From Pagrus major (taxonomy: Eukaryota > Chordata > Actinopteri > Spariformes > Sparidae), in assembly GCF_040436345.1 (NCBI RefSeq), contig NC_133215.1, positions 21,998,806-22,062,805 of the forward strand: 64,000 bases of DNA. The letters run 5' to 3'. Below are positions 21,253 through 33,700 of this stretch, piece by piece (the first letter of the stretch is position 1; each line of letters begins with the position of its first letter). The notes beneath the pieces were generated by a model, which searched no databases, was not told the origin of the DNA, and was given only the letters and a program-made list of their open reading frames with translations. The translations under genes were made by a program, and so were the position numbers.

Positions 21253-22009
21253 ATGGAGACTCGCTTCACCCGAGGCAAGTCTGCTATTTTAGAGCGGCCT
21301 CTGAGCCGACCCAAGACCGAGGTGAGTGTGAGCGCCTTCGCCCTGCTGTTCTCGGAGGTGGTGCAGTACTGCCAGAGCCGGGTGTACTCGGTAACCGAGC
21401 TGCAGGCTCGTCTGGCCGAGCTGGGTCAGCGGGTGGGAGCCAGCCTGCTGGACGTGCTGGTGCTGAGAGAGAAGAACGGCAAGAGGGAGACCAAAGTATT
21501 AAACATACTGCTGTTCATCAAGGTACACACTCACTGAACGTACTGCTGTTCATCAAGGTACACACTCACTGAACATACTGCTGTCCATCGAGGTAAACAC
21601 TCACTGAACATACTGCTGTCCATCAAGGTACACATCAAAATTGTACAATCAATACAATATCAATCAATCAATCAATACACCCCCCCTCACACATTTTCTT
21701 TGTACTCCACAGGTATCTGTGTGGAGAGCCTTGTTCGGTAAGGAGGCAGACAAGCTGGAGCAGGCCAATGACGATGACAAGACCTACTACATCATCGAAA
21801 AAGAGCCCCTCGTCAACACATTCATCTCTGTCCCTAAGGAGAACAGCAGCTTGAACTGTGCAGCCTTCACTGGAGGGATTGTAGAGGCCATCCTCACCAA
21901 CAGCGGCTTCCCTGCCAAGGTCACCGTCCACTGGCACAAGGGCACTACGCTCATGATCAAGTTCAATGATGCGGTGATCGCCAGAGACAAAGCACTGGAG
22001 GGCAGATAG
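21253..22009 (+). CDS. trappc5: Trafficking protein particle complex subunit 5
   Basis: Core subunit (Bet3-like alpha/beta fold, yeast Trs31) of the TRAPP complexes that act as tethers and Rab1/Ypt1 exchange factors in ER-Golgi and Golgi traffic. Two coding exons, 21253-21522 (90 codons) and 21713-22009 (98 codons plus stop), give 188 residues, the human length. The product starts METRFTRGKSAILERPLSRP and ends VIARDKALEGR. The longest helix-rich part contains ELGQRVGASLLDVLVLREK. The splice junction lies after NILLFIK. Its intron begins with a four-unit repeat that copies the exon end and donor site (separate entry). It lies upstream of mcoln1 on the same strand. Confidence 0.97.
21502..21634 (+). 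repeat. 35-bp minisatellite duplicating the exon-intron junction
   Basis: Units at 21502-21536, 21537-21571, 21572-21606 and a partial 21607-21634. Each contains the last ~21 bases of trappc5 exon 1 and a donor-like GT (21523, 21558, 21593, 21628). Using any donor but the first would add codons that read VHTH then a stop. Confidence 0.95.
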
Positions 22010-22043
22010 GGGAGGGACAAGAAGATTAGATATTGGATGAGAG

Positions 22044-22070
22044 ACTGTGTGTGTGTGTGTGTGTGGGTGG
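22044..22070. repeat. (TG)n microsatellite in the trappc5 3'UTR
   Basis: A short tg run followed by gggtgggt just after the stop codon. Confidence 0.85.
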
Positions 22071-22475
22071 GTGGAGGTATGATGTTAATCGACTGCTGTA
22101 ATGTCTGTAAAAATGCTGCAGATTGTGGTGAAGGCAGTGTAATGATTTTGTTTTTTTTGCCTTTTTTGTGGATTATAAATTCACTCAAACTAAAAAAAAA
22201 AATATTTTTATTGCCGGTTATAATTGTCTATGATGTAAGTTTGTATTTAGTTGTATTTATATTGCATCAACAGGCCAAAACACAAAGATTTTCAATTTTA
22301 CTCAGTCGATTCGTTACATGTACAATACATTTTTGGCCCTTTAATGGGAAAGTATACTGTCAGCTGTTGGCTGTCAATGAAGCTAAATTGCTGTCATTGA
22401 CTTAACAACTACAGCATGTACACTCCAACACATTAGGTGGTGGTTTGCACCTCTAAAGTTGGTTGGCAGTCCGCC

Positions 22476-22481
22476 AATAAA
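22476..22481 (+). terminator. Candidate poly(A) signal of trappc5
   Basis: AATAAA about 470 nt after the stop codon. Confidence 0.5.
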
Positions 22482-22589
22482 CACAAAGTAGATGAAGAAG
22501 AATATTAAATCATCCATCTTTGCTCACAACATGATGGCATCTTTTAATCTTAGGTGTGCATAAACTACAAGTTAGCAAATTCCTTTCAA

Positions 22590-22975
22590 AATACAGAAAT
22601 GAGACATTATTGGATATCGGTATCAGCCATGTGGACAGGTTATCTGTTATTATATCGGCTGAAAAAAATCCACATGGTGCATCCCTATGATTAATTGATT
22701 ATTAGACTAATCATTTCCGCTCTAAAGAAGAATATACTGTGTTGAATTGATCTGTTCCTCAGACATATTTATTGACTATTGATTCCACTTTGCAGTTGGG
22801 CTGAATGATATGCAAAAAAACATTTTGTAATTATTATGACAGATGTTGTGGTTGTGATATGAGTCACAATTTTAGTAGGATGGTAGTTTTTGAATTTCAT
22901 GTTCAGTGAAAGAAAATGATGAAGTGATTGCGATTTTGATAAAATTTTGATTAATTGTTTAGCCCTACTTTGCAG
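22590..22975. repeat. Two teleost MITE-like repeats
   Basis: About 22600-22690 has 'ttggatatcggtatcagcc' to 'ggtgcatccct'. About 22798-22975 runs from 'gggctgaatgatatgcaaaa' to 'attaattgtttagcccta', with inverted ends gggct/agccc. Both word sets are common in fish non-autonomous DNA elements. Confidence 0.5.
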
Positions 22976-23969
22976 TGGAAAATGAGACGAGTTCAGAATG
23001 TTAATGTTACACTAAAGTGTCTTTTTATTCATCTGAAAATGTATCTTGTGATGCAGATGAGGTTCTTGTTTGCTGCACATAGTATTAAGCTGACACAAAC
23101 AATTTCTAAGCCAAACAGCTGATGGAAAATAATCCATTTCCCCATATTACTATATTAGTCAGTTAAAACGTGTAAGTGCATCTGTATCGACAGGCGGGAT
23201 AGGATAATAGCTGTATACTTCTCAGGCTGTCTGCACATGCTGTTATTATGGGATCACCACAACAGAGTCTAACAGGGATGTGTCTTAAAGGTGTAGCAGC
23301 TTTACTCGTGTCCCACATTAAGCCTGCAATTAAAAGCATTATGATTGGCATGTGTGTTTATGCAATACAATGTTTATACATTTATTTTTCTCTGATAAAT
23401 GTAAATAAATACACGAAGCAATGGTGGATAAAGATTGTTTTCCTTAAACTCTGGGGAAAAAATATTTTGTAACTATTAACTTACTAAGTACTTAAATTTT
23501 GTGTTTTCAGAAATCATGGGCATTTTAGCAGATAGGATGCTGCAACTGGAAAATAAATTGTTGGGAAAGCAGGGAGGAAAGATGAGTCATTTGTCAAAGA
23601 GAAGAAAAACAAGAGACTTCTCACGCTGCTCCTGTTTCTGTGTACCGCAAATGTGTGATGGCAGTGTATTAAACTTGACGTAAAGTTGAAGTCTCTTGCA
23701 AGAGATGGTGTCTTTCTGCAATTTAGAATCGCAGCAATGGCCAAATGTATTATTCGTCTAATTTTCAGTGAGTGATCAGACAAACAGAAACACCTGTACA
23801 GTGTAATGTGATGCAACACAGTCCTGTAATAACTAAATAGCAGACAATGTTGAAATTATATTACTTTCTCATGTTTCTACTACCTCATTTATATCAAAGA
23901 AAAAATAATAGATCAGCCTACACCTCTGCCAAGGTTGCTTTCTCCAGGATTATTCTGTAATAATAATGA

Positions 23970-24133
23970 TGAGTTTGGATTCACTCTGACTCAGCAGTTT
24001 ATCTGACGTTGAACATGCTGACTTCAAATACAGTAGTAATACCTAAAGATTATCATATCTGTTCGTGCAAATACTCTAAAATGTACTACTCTACTATAAC
24101 CACTGCTCAACAAGTCATTTTCCTGAATGTAAA
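23970..24133 (+). repeat. 164-bp direct repeat, copy 1
   Basis: Matches 28527-28690 over 164 bp with one substitution (ctaaaatg versus ctagaatg) and no gaps. Similarity begins and ends abruptly. It is unrelated in sequence to the satellite at 1-1312. Confidence 0.95.
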
Positions 24134-24189
24134 TAATATGTTAAATACACCTGGACTCAAGGTGAATCAAGTCACTGTTTTGATGACTT

Positions 24190-24290
24190 GCAACTTGACA
24201 GAAAAAAAAAAATCAAAACTCAAATCAATCAGATTTTATTTGTATAGCACTCTTCATACAGCATAAGTTAAGTGCTTCACACAATGTTAT
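24190..24290 (+). mobile_element. LINE-type 3' tail fragment
   Basis: 'agattttatttgtatagcac' followed by 'ttcatacagcataag' is the recurrent 3' end of fish L2/Rex-like LINEs. Short relic. Confidence 0.5.
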
Positions 24291-24502
24291 TAGTAACAAA
24301 CAAGCTGTGGCAGGCTTACGTCAGGCCGCTCAAGATAAAGGCGACTATTTAGGGTTTATAATATTACAAATAAACAAACAAACAAATGAATGAGTGCAGC
24401 TGTAAATCAAGCCCTGCACGGGATTAACTCATAAACCTGCTGTAGACCAGAGTCCTGCACCGCCTGTACCAGCTGGCACACGAGCCCAGAGCTGTGAGTA
24501 AC

Positions 24503-24545
24503 GTGGTCACGTGGTGACGTCACATGACGTGAGAGAGGCGGAAGT
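24503..24545 (+). promoter_or_regulatory. mcoln1 promoter: CLEAR-like E-box, CRE, ETS site
   Basis: Within 43 bp: GTCACGTG (24506-24513, containing E-box CACGTG), a full CRE TGACGTCA (24515-24522), TCACATGAC (24520-24528, M-box-like), and ETS core CGGAAGT (24539-24545). Mammalian MCOLN1 is a known TFEB target through CLEAR elements (GTCACGTGAC type), so this arrangement suggests conserved lysosomal-stress control. The start codon lies about 170 nt downstream. Confidence 0.65.
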
Positions 24546-24710
24546 GAGTTTGAGTCAACAGCAGCAGAGAGCAGCTCTGCCCGGCTGCAGCCTCAGGACT
24601 GCGGTGTGTTGCTGTGATAGCTACACACAGTGAAATAATAAAACAGTTAGCTGCTTGAAGCGTTAGCTGTGTGACTTACCTTGTTATTGTTTTTATACAC
24701 GGTTAACTGA

Positions 24711-27700
24711 ATGGCGGCGACAGGACAGCACGACTCCTCAGGTAATGTGATGCCGACATTTAAATTTAACTCAGCCGTTACTCACGCCTCTTTGTCCCTG
24801 TCTGTTTGACTCTTGGTCAGTTTTGTTGCTAGTTTTCTGCTACATTTGAGCTAGTTTTACAGCTGCCTTGTTGTTGTTGAGACATCTACAGCATTACAGT
24901 CACCTCAGTTTACTGTATTTCTGCTCTGTCATCTCCTGGGCAGCAACTCTGGTCGTTATCATCATGTGTGTTTTCCCCAAAGTGCGCTGTCAACATCAGG
25001 TTTTTGCTGTGATAACTCTGTTTTTTCCCCTCTCACCTAAAATGACTCCACAAGTCTTAATACAGAAACTTTGGCAGCAACATACGGACAGAGATATGAC
25101 TGGAAGACAATAACAGAAAGGTTGTTAGACGTGACCTAATTGTGAGTGTCACACAGCAGTAAAACCTAATAAAACTCAGTCAGAGATTATTACATGATTA
25201 TTTCCTCCTTAGAAGACATTTAATGGCAATGTTTGAACTTGCAATGACCTTTTTCCTCTATTTTCTGATGTTTTTCGACTAAATGATTGGTTGGTTAATC
25301 TTAGAAATAACAATAATGACAGATTCATTGAAATTTAAAGTTAGTGAGTGAGCTAGTCATGGGCCTACATCTTGCCCCAGACTGGGTTTTCCTGGTTGGT
25401 CTAATGGAGACTGTTGTTGCACCAATTAAGACCCAGATCCTCCGACACCACCACCATCACCATCACCCCCTTTCAGCAAATCTGTTAAGTCATGCGTATC
25501 TAAACGGTCTGACAATTTCAAGCATAATAATAGTTCCAGTACCTCTTCATAAGCTCCTCTCACGCACGACTGAGTCTGCAGTTTTTTGAGATTGTTGATG
25601 TGGGTTGGATGAAGTAAGGCTCCACTTATTATAGTTAAGTCCTGACTTTGAAAATAGTAGTTTGATGAGAAATATCTGAATTCAGGTATCTTTTTCCACT
25701 TTTAAGACACGGATGAAAAGCTCTGATAAAAGCTAGTAAGTAGACCTTGAGTTACAATATTTATTACCAGTTTGTGTTTTCCTGGTCTGCTTTAGGGAGC
25801 CATGTACCATCACATACAGATTAAGGATTGTTTTATGTAGCATCCCACACAATGTGTGTTCAGTAAGCTTCAAGTTAAAGGGTCAGTTCACCCAAATTAC
25901 AAAAATACTTTTTTATGCCTGCTCCTCGTGGTATTTGCTATGCATAAGCAGAGCTTTTGAGATTTCTTTCAGATTTTTCTCTTCCATCCTAATACAATAA
26001 AGCATTAAAATAAGTTTAGTTTGTGGTATTTGCAATGCAGAACAGCTTTGGATAATCAACAGAGCTCATTGTGTTTACGTTGGAACTACTTTTGTGTCAT
26101 CATTTTGCTGAGTAACAGGGACATTTTGTCGAGAAAGACTGTGCTTTACTTCCTTGCTTACTTGCATGGTGTTGTGGTGTCAGCACAGGTTCAGAGCTGC
26201 ATATCATAAAGCCTCTGCACATAAAACCCTAAGTGTCTGCACTAACTACTACCATAAAGAGGTTATGTTGTGGTTTGTTTTGGGTTGTTTGGTACTTTTG
26301 GTAAACTGACCATTTAACGCCACATTACCAGGCCTTTTTTCATCCCTTGATTAACTGTTGTGTTGAAACAGAACTAAATGCTCATGGTAAAGTGAAGTTC
26401 ACACATTGCTGCAAAAGAAGGATGTAGTTCATGAAAAAGTATCACCTCCTATCCACAAATAACCCAGAACACGCCTATCAGTGGGTCATTTTTTTTGTTC
26501 AAGATGCTTCCTTTAACTCAAGTATAAGTGGAGGTTTTAGACTCTTAACCTGTGGGTGGCCTCTCGCTGTGGACTACCAGACAGATCTAGGCCCAGATAA
26601 CAAGTTGTTGACATATTTCCAGTTGCAGTAAGGATTTTGATTGACAGACATGTTGCTACATTAGTGTTTCTGCCAGCACTCCACAGGCGGCCTTGAACCA
26701 GAAGAGCCAGATATTTTCACAGATTAACTCCACTTGTGTCAAATCTGGTGTTAGGTCAGTGGCCTGCACCTACTTTTGTTTGTCCGATTGTTGTCTGCCG
26801 TGACGACCGACACACTCCTCTGATCAGTGATATGTACGCTTGGTCTGCCGCCTATTGTCTGCACGAAATGTGAAGTGCTTGGATTCTTTGGTCTGTTTTT
26901 CATTCTTTTCAGCGAGGCACGCAACCCCTGTCCAAGCCAGGCCACCTCGCCTTACTCAGAGTTGCTGTCACTCTGAGCAATTTCTGTGAGGCTCATCTGG
27001 GTGTTGCTCATATCACTCTTAACAGCTAGAAATTTTCATAGGTTAACAACAGGTGTTGGATGATACAGGAACTGATCCCTATCATTGTGGATCATGGTTT
27101 TCTGCAGGTAACCACATGTGGTTATCAACCAACAGAAACCACAAAACCACAGGTGCAAACTTATTTCCAAAGGGAAATCATACACAGTAGACTCGGCTTA
27201 GTTTTCAGACGCTGAGCAAAAAACAAAACAACGACTTAAAGACTTGAGACTTAATTTATGACATAAACCATACAAGGGCGTGGCCTGCTGAACTAAAGGA
27301 AAGTTATTAAATCAGTTGCCTCATAGTTATAAAGATCTTTAAAACGTTGAACTTGACAGTTAATGTCATGCTTCATCAAAGGCCCAAACTGTATTTTTAT
27401 GTGCCCAATATATTTAAAGCTGCTACGAAGAACTCATCAAACCCGGATAAGTCAGAATCCAACCCAATGACAGGCATTAAGAATAACTACATAATCTATA
27501 CAGAAAAGGCCAGTCTTCTCACTGATGGTCTCATTTGATTATGTGTGTCATATAGAGAAAATATTAATGACTTGCGAATCTTTCATTAGTTAAAAGTTCC
27601 TTGTAGTACATTTAAATTGAGTAAATAAACTATATATCTGGTTCTGTTGCATTGATTTTGATCCATTGTAAAAAATTAAAAAATTAAAAAAAATGTCCAT

Positions 27701-30700
27701 CGTGTATCCAAGAGTGTTACAGGAGTGCAGTGCTAAATCAGTGGAGGATTCTTTTCAGATTCAGATACATAATTGAAGAGTTCAGAGATGGAAAATAAGC
27801 ATTTTGTCAACTAATCATATTCAGAATAAAAGCCTCTGTCTCTTCTTTGTTTACTAGGGTTAGGGTTAGAAATGAACAAATGCAAAACATAGGATTGGAA
27901 CCTGCCTTCACTCCCAAACAGATTGACTACATTTCAATACTCACTAGAGGTAAAACTCAGTTATTAGTATTTTCTGATGCACGAAAAATGTTTTCCATCA
28001 GTAGTAGCTGAGTTTCATGAAGCATTACCCGAAGAATTACCTGGTCAACTGCTTTGAGTGAAACCCAGAACAGTCCATGCATCAGAATCTCCACCAAAAA
28101 TGCTGATTGCACCTTTAACAGTATCAGAAAACATTAATTACTCAGATCTAATTGTTGTGTAGTGTTGTGAAAGACGGATCATTTAAGTGTGATAGCAGGT
28201 CGCAGTCTTTTGGGTAGTCAGGCTAGCCATTTGTTTACTTTAGTGTCACAGATGGTTACTTATAAAAATAAATGTCCTCTCCATTTAATTCCAGTAGCCA
28301 AAATGATTTGTGTAAGGAAATGATTCTAAGCATTGTGCCACAAAACAAGACATTTTTTTAAATTGTTTGTTAGCAGTGCCAAATAACACATGACAAGAAT
28401 TTGGAGTTCAGCCAGTTCCTTACTTTTCTGTGTGATGTTATTCTGTTTTTGCCCTGTTTCACTTCTTATTTCCATTTGACAACCCTGTCAAGCTGCAGGT
28501 TCACTCTGCTGACTTGCTGTGTCTTTTGAGTTTGGATTCACTCTGACTCAGCAGTTTATCTGACGTTGAACATGCTGACTTCAAATACAGTAGTAATACC
28601 TAAAGATTATCATATCTGTTCGTGCAAATACTCTAGAATGTACTACTCTACTATAACCACTGCTCAACAAGTCATTTTCCTGAATGTAAACTGAGCGAAT
28701 AAACTGAGTGACCCCATTCTTGGTTGTTTCTTTAAAGCAGCCAGGGTCAGCATGTGACAAGTATTAAGCCTGATTAGCCAACTTCGTGATTTGTGACTTT
28801 CCCCTGATTTGGTCGGCTCCTGCAAAGTCATGACAAGTTATCCAGCTTTGTTTCCAGGCATGAATTGTCTGCTCTGTCCAGTTTAGTCATGTCAGATGTT
28901 TTGAACACAGCTTTATTTATTAAACTTATTTAATCAGGTAGTTTTGTTGAGACTGAGATCTCTCTGTCAAAAACAAGAAGCATTCATAGTCAGACAACCA
29001 CATAACCTGTCACAGAGCGACAAAGAATTCCTAAAAATAATTATTAAGTTTAAAAAGAAACTTTAAAGCTTTAAAGTCACCAAGAGGAATGCACAAATCT
29101 AGCTGGAGGTCATTTTGTTAGATAGTAGCTGAAACCAGATTTGCCAAGATTAGTGCTTGCATGTGAGATATCTATGCTTAAGTTGTTTTTGGACCATGAG
29201 CTGAAGTCAGAAGATTAAAATAAAAGAAGAGATGTGAGGTAGCTTGGACATTTTAACAGTAGAGCTTTATAGAAAAATAACTTCCAAACTTCCAAATTCA
29301 CTCTTTGAATTAGCAAACAGTTACTGAGTAGAAATAGTTACACATATGGTTGCAACATATGGCAAATTATTTCTGATTTAGTTTTAGGGTTGACAGCATG
29401 CAGAAACTAATCGTAAAATTTCGGCGTGAGACTATACGAAAACATTTTAATAAGAATAGGATTGGATTTAAAAGAAAAAAAGAAATCTCACATTTTGTGT
29501 CAAGTGTGTCAAAAGTTGTTGATCTTGCTTGAAAGCTCTTGTGATCATGCTCAGGAGTATGATTATTAATATAGTTGTAGTTGTCAGTGTCTCCATGTTC
29601 TCCTGTGTAACCTCATACATACTACATATTTATGTTCTTACCCCTGTCAACTGCAGTCAGGCCAGACTCTTAACATCTGTCTCTTATCTAACCGTCCCAG
29701 GAATATGCCTCACTTCTCTGACTGCCACTCATCTACTCAGCCGTAACTAGCAGACATACTACAGACTCTTTCACTGGTTGAAATAGATGTGCACACTTAA
29801 TGAGATATAAGTAACAGCTGAAATTAAATTTCTTTTCAGTATTTAAAGGAGGAGAAAGACAGAAGTATGACTTGTCTCCACATTTAATAAGAAAAGTGTT
29901 GCATGACTTTTAGAAAAACATTAATGCACTAAATACAAGTATAAAAAAATATCTCTTTTTGTGCCCTTTGCCCATAGCAACATTTATCTCCATTAGTTCC
30001 TGTAACTTTAGAGTTAATAGGGTTGAATCACATGTGAAGCTGAGCTGAGCACATGTTCAAAGTGCCTGAGGGGACAGAGATGATTAAAGCCATCCACACT
30101 AAAGAGACAAAGAGGAGGTGTCAGACTGAGGTGAAAACAGTAAAAGATGAAGACAGACACACTGTTGAGGCTCTCAGGCACATGTGTGGTGCTGACAGGA
30201 TACTGTCACTGGAACCAGTCAGTGTCAGCAAGTTTAAGGTGGAGTCATGTTTTTGGAAGAAATGACTAGACTTGTGGTCAGCACGAAGGAAAACCAGCTC
30301 AGTTCACATGATTAATGCTTTCCCTCTCAGCAAATTACAACTGCTCTACAGCACAATACAGACTCTTTTGACTTATTGCCTTTTGCCAAAGACATCGATT
30401 TAAAATTAATGTTCTATAGTGTAACAGCCTTGTGACCTAGATTCATTTATATACCGAAAAATAATAAAGCCAGGGTTTCCCGTAATGGTTTATGGCAGAT
30501 GTGTGTCACCTCGCCTAAAACAAAGTCCAGCTAAACACTAACATAAAATGAAGAAGACTAAAGCCATGCAGCAGGTCTGTGAGACTGTTCTGAGGCCCAG
30601 CTGTGTTTTGAGCTGAATGCTAACATCCATATGCTAACATACTCACAATGACAATGCTAACATGCTGATGTTTAGTAAGTCTGTTTAAGTTTATCATGTT

Positions 30701-33700
30701 CACCATCTTAGTTTAGTGTGTAAGCATACTAAAATTAGCTAATTAGCAAACAAACAAAACATAACATAAAGTTGAGACTGTTGGGAAGGCCAATTGTCTT
30801 GCATCAAATGATTGGACGGGCTTGTTAGAGGCCTGCGACAGCCACAGAAACTGGATTTACTTCTCTTTTTTTTCATAGCATTTGATTTATTGATTTCTGT
30901 TGGGATCTTTTCAACAAATATAATATATAAATATAATCTAACTTAGCTTTAACTGAGCCGACCATCATTGCCGCAATTACAACCATGCCATTGGTTTAGC
31001 TAAAAATAAATACAGTACACTTTTATCAAATAAAACATTCACCTCCATGGAGAAACAGCAATGGAGCTATATATTTCACATACCAAATGTTTTCAGTGAG
31101 TGTGGTAATTGTATAGGCCATCATTTAGAAACTGAATGACCACAATTCCTAGGTAAACACTCTGAAAACAGTACTTACTTTGAGTCACAAGTCTGCCACA
31201 CTCAATAAATGTCAGCAGATAGAAGAGTCCTTCTGTGGTTATCGTTTGTAACATACTGCACGTCGTGGTTTTGTGAATCAGGAGCTGCTTGTTGTATCAA
31301 CTAGAGCCTGTACAATAATGGGTTTGATGTGGGTCTTTAATGATTTTTTGCATAGACACATAACATAAACACATTTTTAAATAAGTGCAGTTAAGGTATT
31401 TCTAAGATCAAACATATCTTTAGCATTTCTTTAATTTCTTGTTGCTTATTGTCCAACATACAGTGTACAACAACACCATTATATCTATGATAAAGTATTA
31501 ATCACTATCAGCTCTGACAAATAATTGATCAGGCTCTTGTACTGACACACATAGGATTTGAGTTTGACCACTAAAACGTTTTAGTTGATATAAAGTGAGC
31601 TCCATGGCACAAAGGGTTTTTAAAACCTTTTTCTTTTGAACAACCAAAAGCTCAGAGGGGTGGGAGTTTCTCAGTCTGTTCAGCTTTTTCCTCCGTTGTC
31701 TTTGAGTGGCAGTCCTGATCAAAGATCAAATGTTGACTGAGGGTAAGTTCTTAGAAAACTTAGATCAATATCTGCCCGAGTATCTCTGAGGAAATAGACG
31801 TTTTATTTTTCTTCTTTCAGAACGAGATGGCCTGTCCTGCTCAGTGTCTCGCTATGGCTCCACAGACAGCAGTGGGGAGTACAACCATCAGAGTAACAAT
31901 CATGGCAACAACAACAGCAACCATCGTTTTCCCACGACGACGGCAGGTCATTGGGTCGGGGCTGAACAGGAAGAGGAGGCCATTCGCAGGAAGCTGAAGT
32001 ATTTCTTCATGAGCCCTTGTGATAAATATCATGCCAAAGGCCGCAAGCCTTATAAGCTGGTCCTGCAGCTGCTCAAGATTGTTGTTGTCACAGCTCAGGT
32101 ACATCATGTTACATCCAGATCCTTTATTACCTCTGCCAAGGAGGTTATGTTTTTGCCTGTGTCCATTTGTTAGTTGGTTGTTGGTTTGTCAGCAGGATAA
32201 CACAGAAACAACTGAATGGATTTCCACTCAACTTAGATGGAGGACAAGTCCCGGCCCAGAATAGACCCCAATAACTTTTGATGAGGATTCAGTAATTAAC
32301 GTTGCGAGATTTCAACATTTCCATTAATTTCTCAGGGAATAATGCATGGATCATGAAAAAACAGATTATGATATTTAGGTGGTTGGTATCTATGAGTGAA
32401 TACAATTTGATGCATGGACGACCCAACCCAGTCGGATATTTTTATATAGGCATTTGTGCACAATGTCAGTGATTAATGAGGTGCAGAAACACACAGAGAA
32501 CATTCTGATTATTTGATTGACAAGTCATAAATTACATTTTTTAAACACAAAACCTGCAGTGTTTATGTTGCACATGAAACATACAGCCTCGGGGCATTTT
32601 TTTGTCCCTGCTCCTCCTCCTGACATGTCTCACTTTCCCCCCGACAATATTTTTAACAGCCTCCCCTCTTTGCTGCAGTTGGTGCTGTTTGGCCTCAGTA
32701 ACCAGGTGGTGGTGACCTTCAAGGAGGAGAACACTATGACCTTCAAGCACCTTCTCCTCAAAGACTACGACGAGTCTTCAGGCGACTCCTTTGCTGTTTA
32801 CACGCAGAACGACGTCTACGACCACATCTTCTACGCTGTGGAGCAGGTAAACCTTGAGAGAAATGGAAAAACTGCTTCAATATATGAAACCACTTGTTAA
32901 AATAGTGCTGTAGTTTTTAATTCTTACTAAACTCAGTTACTCTCTTGTCCTCCTCTCCCCCAGTATCTGGCTTTACCAGAGACCACAGTGGGACGCTATG
33001 CATATGTCTACGGTGTTGGTGTGAATGGCAGTGCGCTCTCCTTGTGCCAACAGTACTACAAGAAAGGAAGGATCGACCCCGCCAATGACACCTTCAGTAT
33101 AAACCCGGACGTCATCACAGGTCCATGAACTACACTGGACTATGGGGAGGAGATATTACTAACATGTGATTTCCATTTGCTAGAAGGCTGTAATCAACCC
33201 TGTAATGCGGTTATACCTGAGCTTTTTCTCTCTGTGACAAGTTGTCTTGGTTCACATTCATTGGTGGGAGCTGTATTGGTTATGGACAGCACATCAAAGG
33301 AGACAAGTACCATGGTGTGAGTTTAGTGTAAACTGAAACATGTTAACCAGAGGAACAGATAATTCAGTCAAGGTCGCTGAAAAACACAAGTGCACGCTTC
33401 CCTTTTAGACTAAAAAAACAGATGAAAAAGTGGCAGACCACATGAGGAATAGATTTTCCTAAAAATGGTTCTTCATGCTTAGTTTGCATATAACTTGGTT
33501 TCAAGTGGTCAGAGGTCAAGCAGAGTATAATTATCTGCAGAGTAATCAAAGAGACAGTTCTTCGCCTGAAGCAACATTAGCAACCTATTTTATCACTACA
33601 GAAGGAATCTTCTGAGTGCGAGGAATGTTTGAGAATGCACTGCGGCTCTAACAAAAGTATTTACTGGAGACGGAATATTTTCTCACACAAAATGCAACAA

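Larger units (their letters stand above)
22976..24480. other. Spacer between trappc5 and mcoln1
   Basis: No exon found. It contains one copy of the 164-bp direct repeat (23970-24133) and a LINE-type tail (24190-24290). Confidence 0.5.
24742..31820 (+). other. mcoln1 intron 1 (7.1 kb)
   Basis: No coding exon recognised. Holds a MITE-like start near 25876 ('ttaaagggtcagttcaccca'), a second MITE-like piece near 27620-27760 related to the TTAA family, the second 164-bp direct repeat, and a tgctaacatg-rich repeat at about 30615-30745. Confidence 0.6.

Noticed and set aside
22037-22405. 122-codon frame after trappc5
   Set aside because: Starts in a TG microsatellite of the 3'UTR; no homology.
23970-24133. 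Idea that the 164-bp direct repeat is the same as the 164-bp satellite unit
   Set aside because: Equal length is coincidental; the sequences are unrelated.
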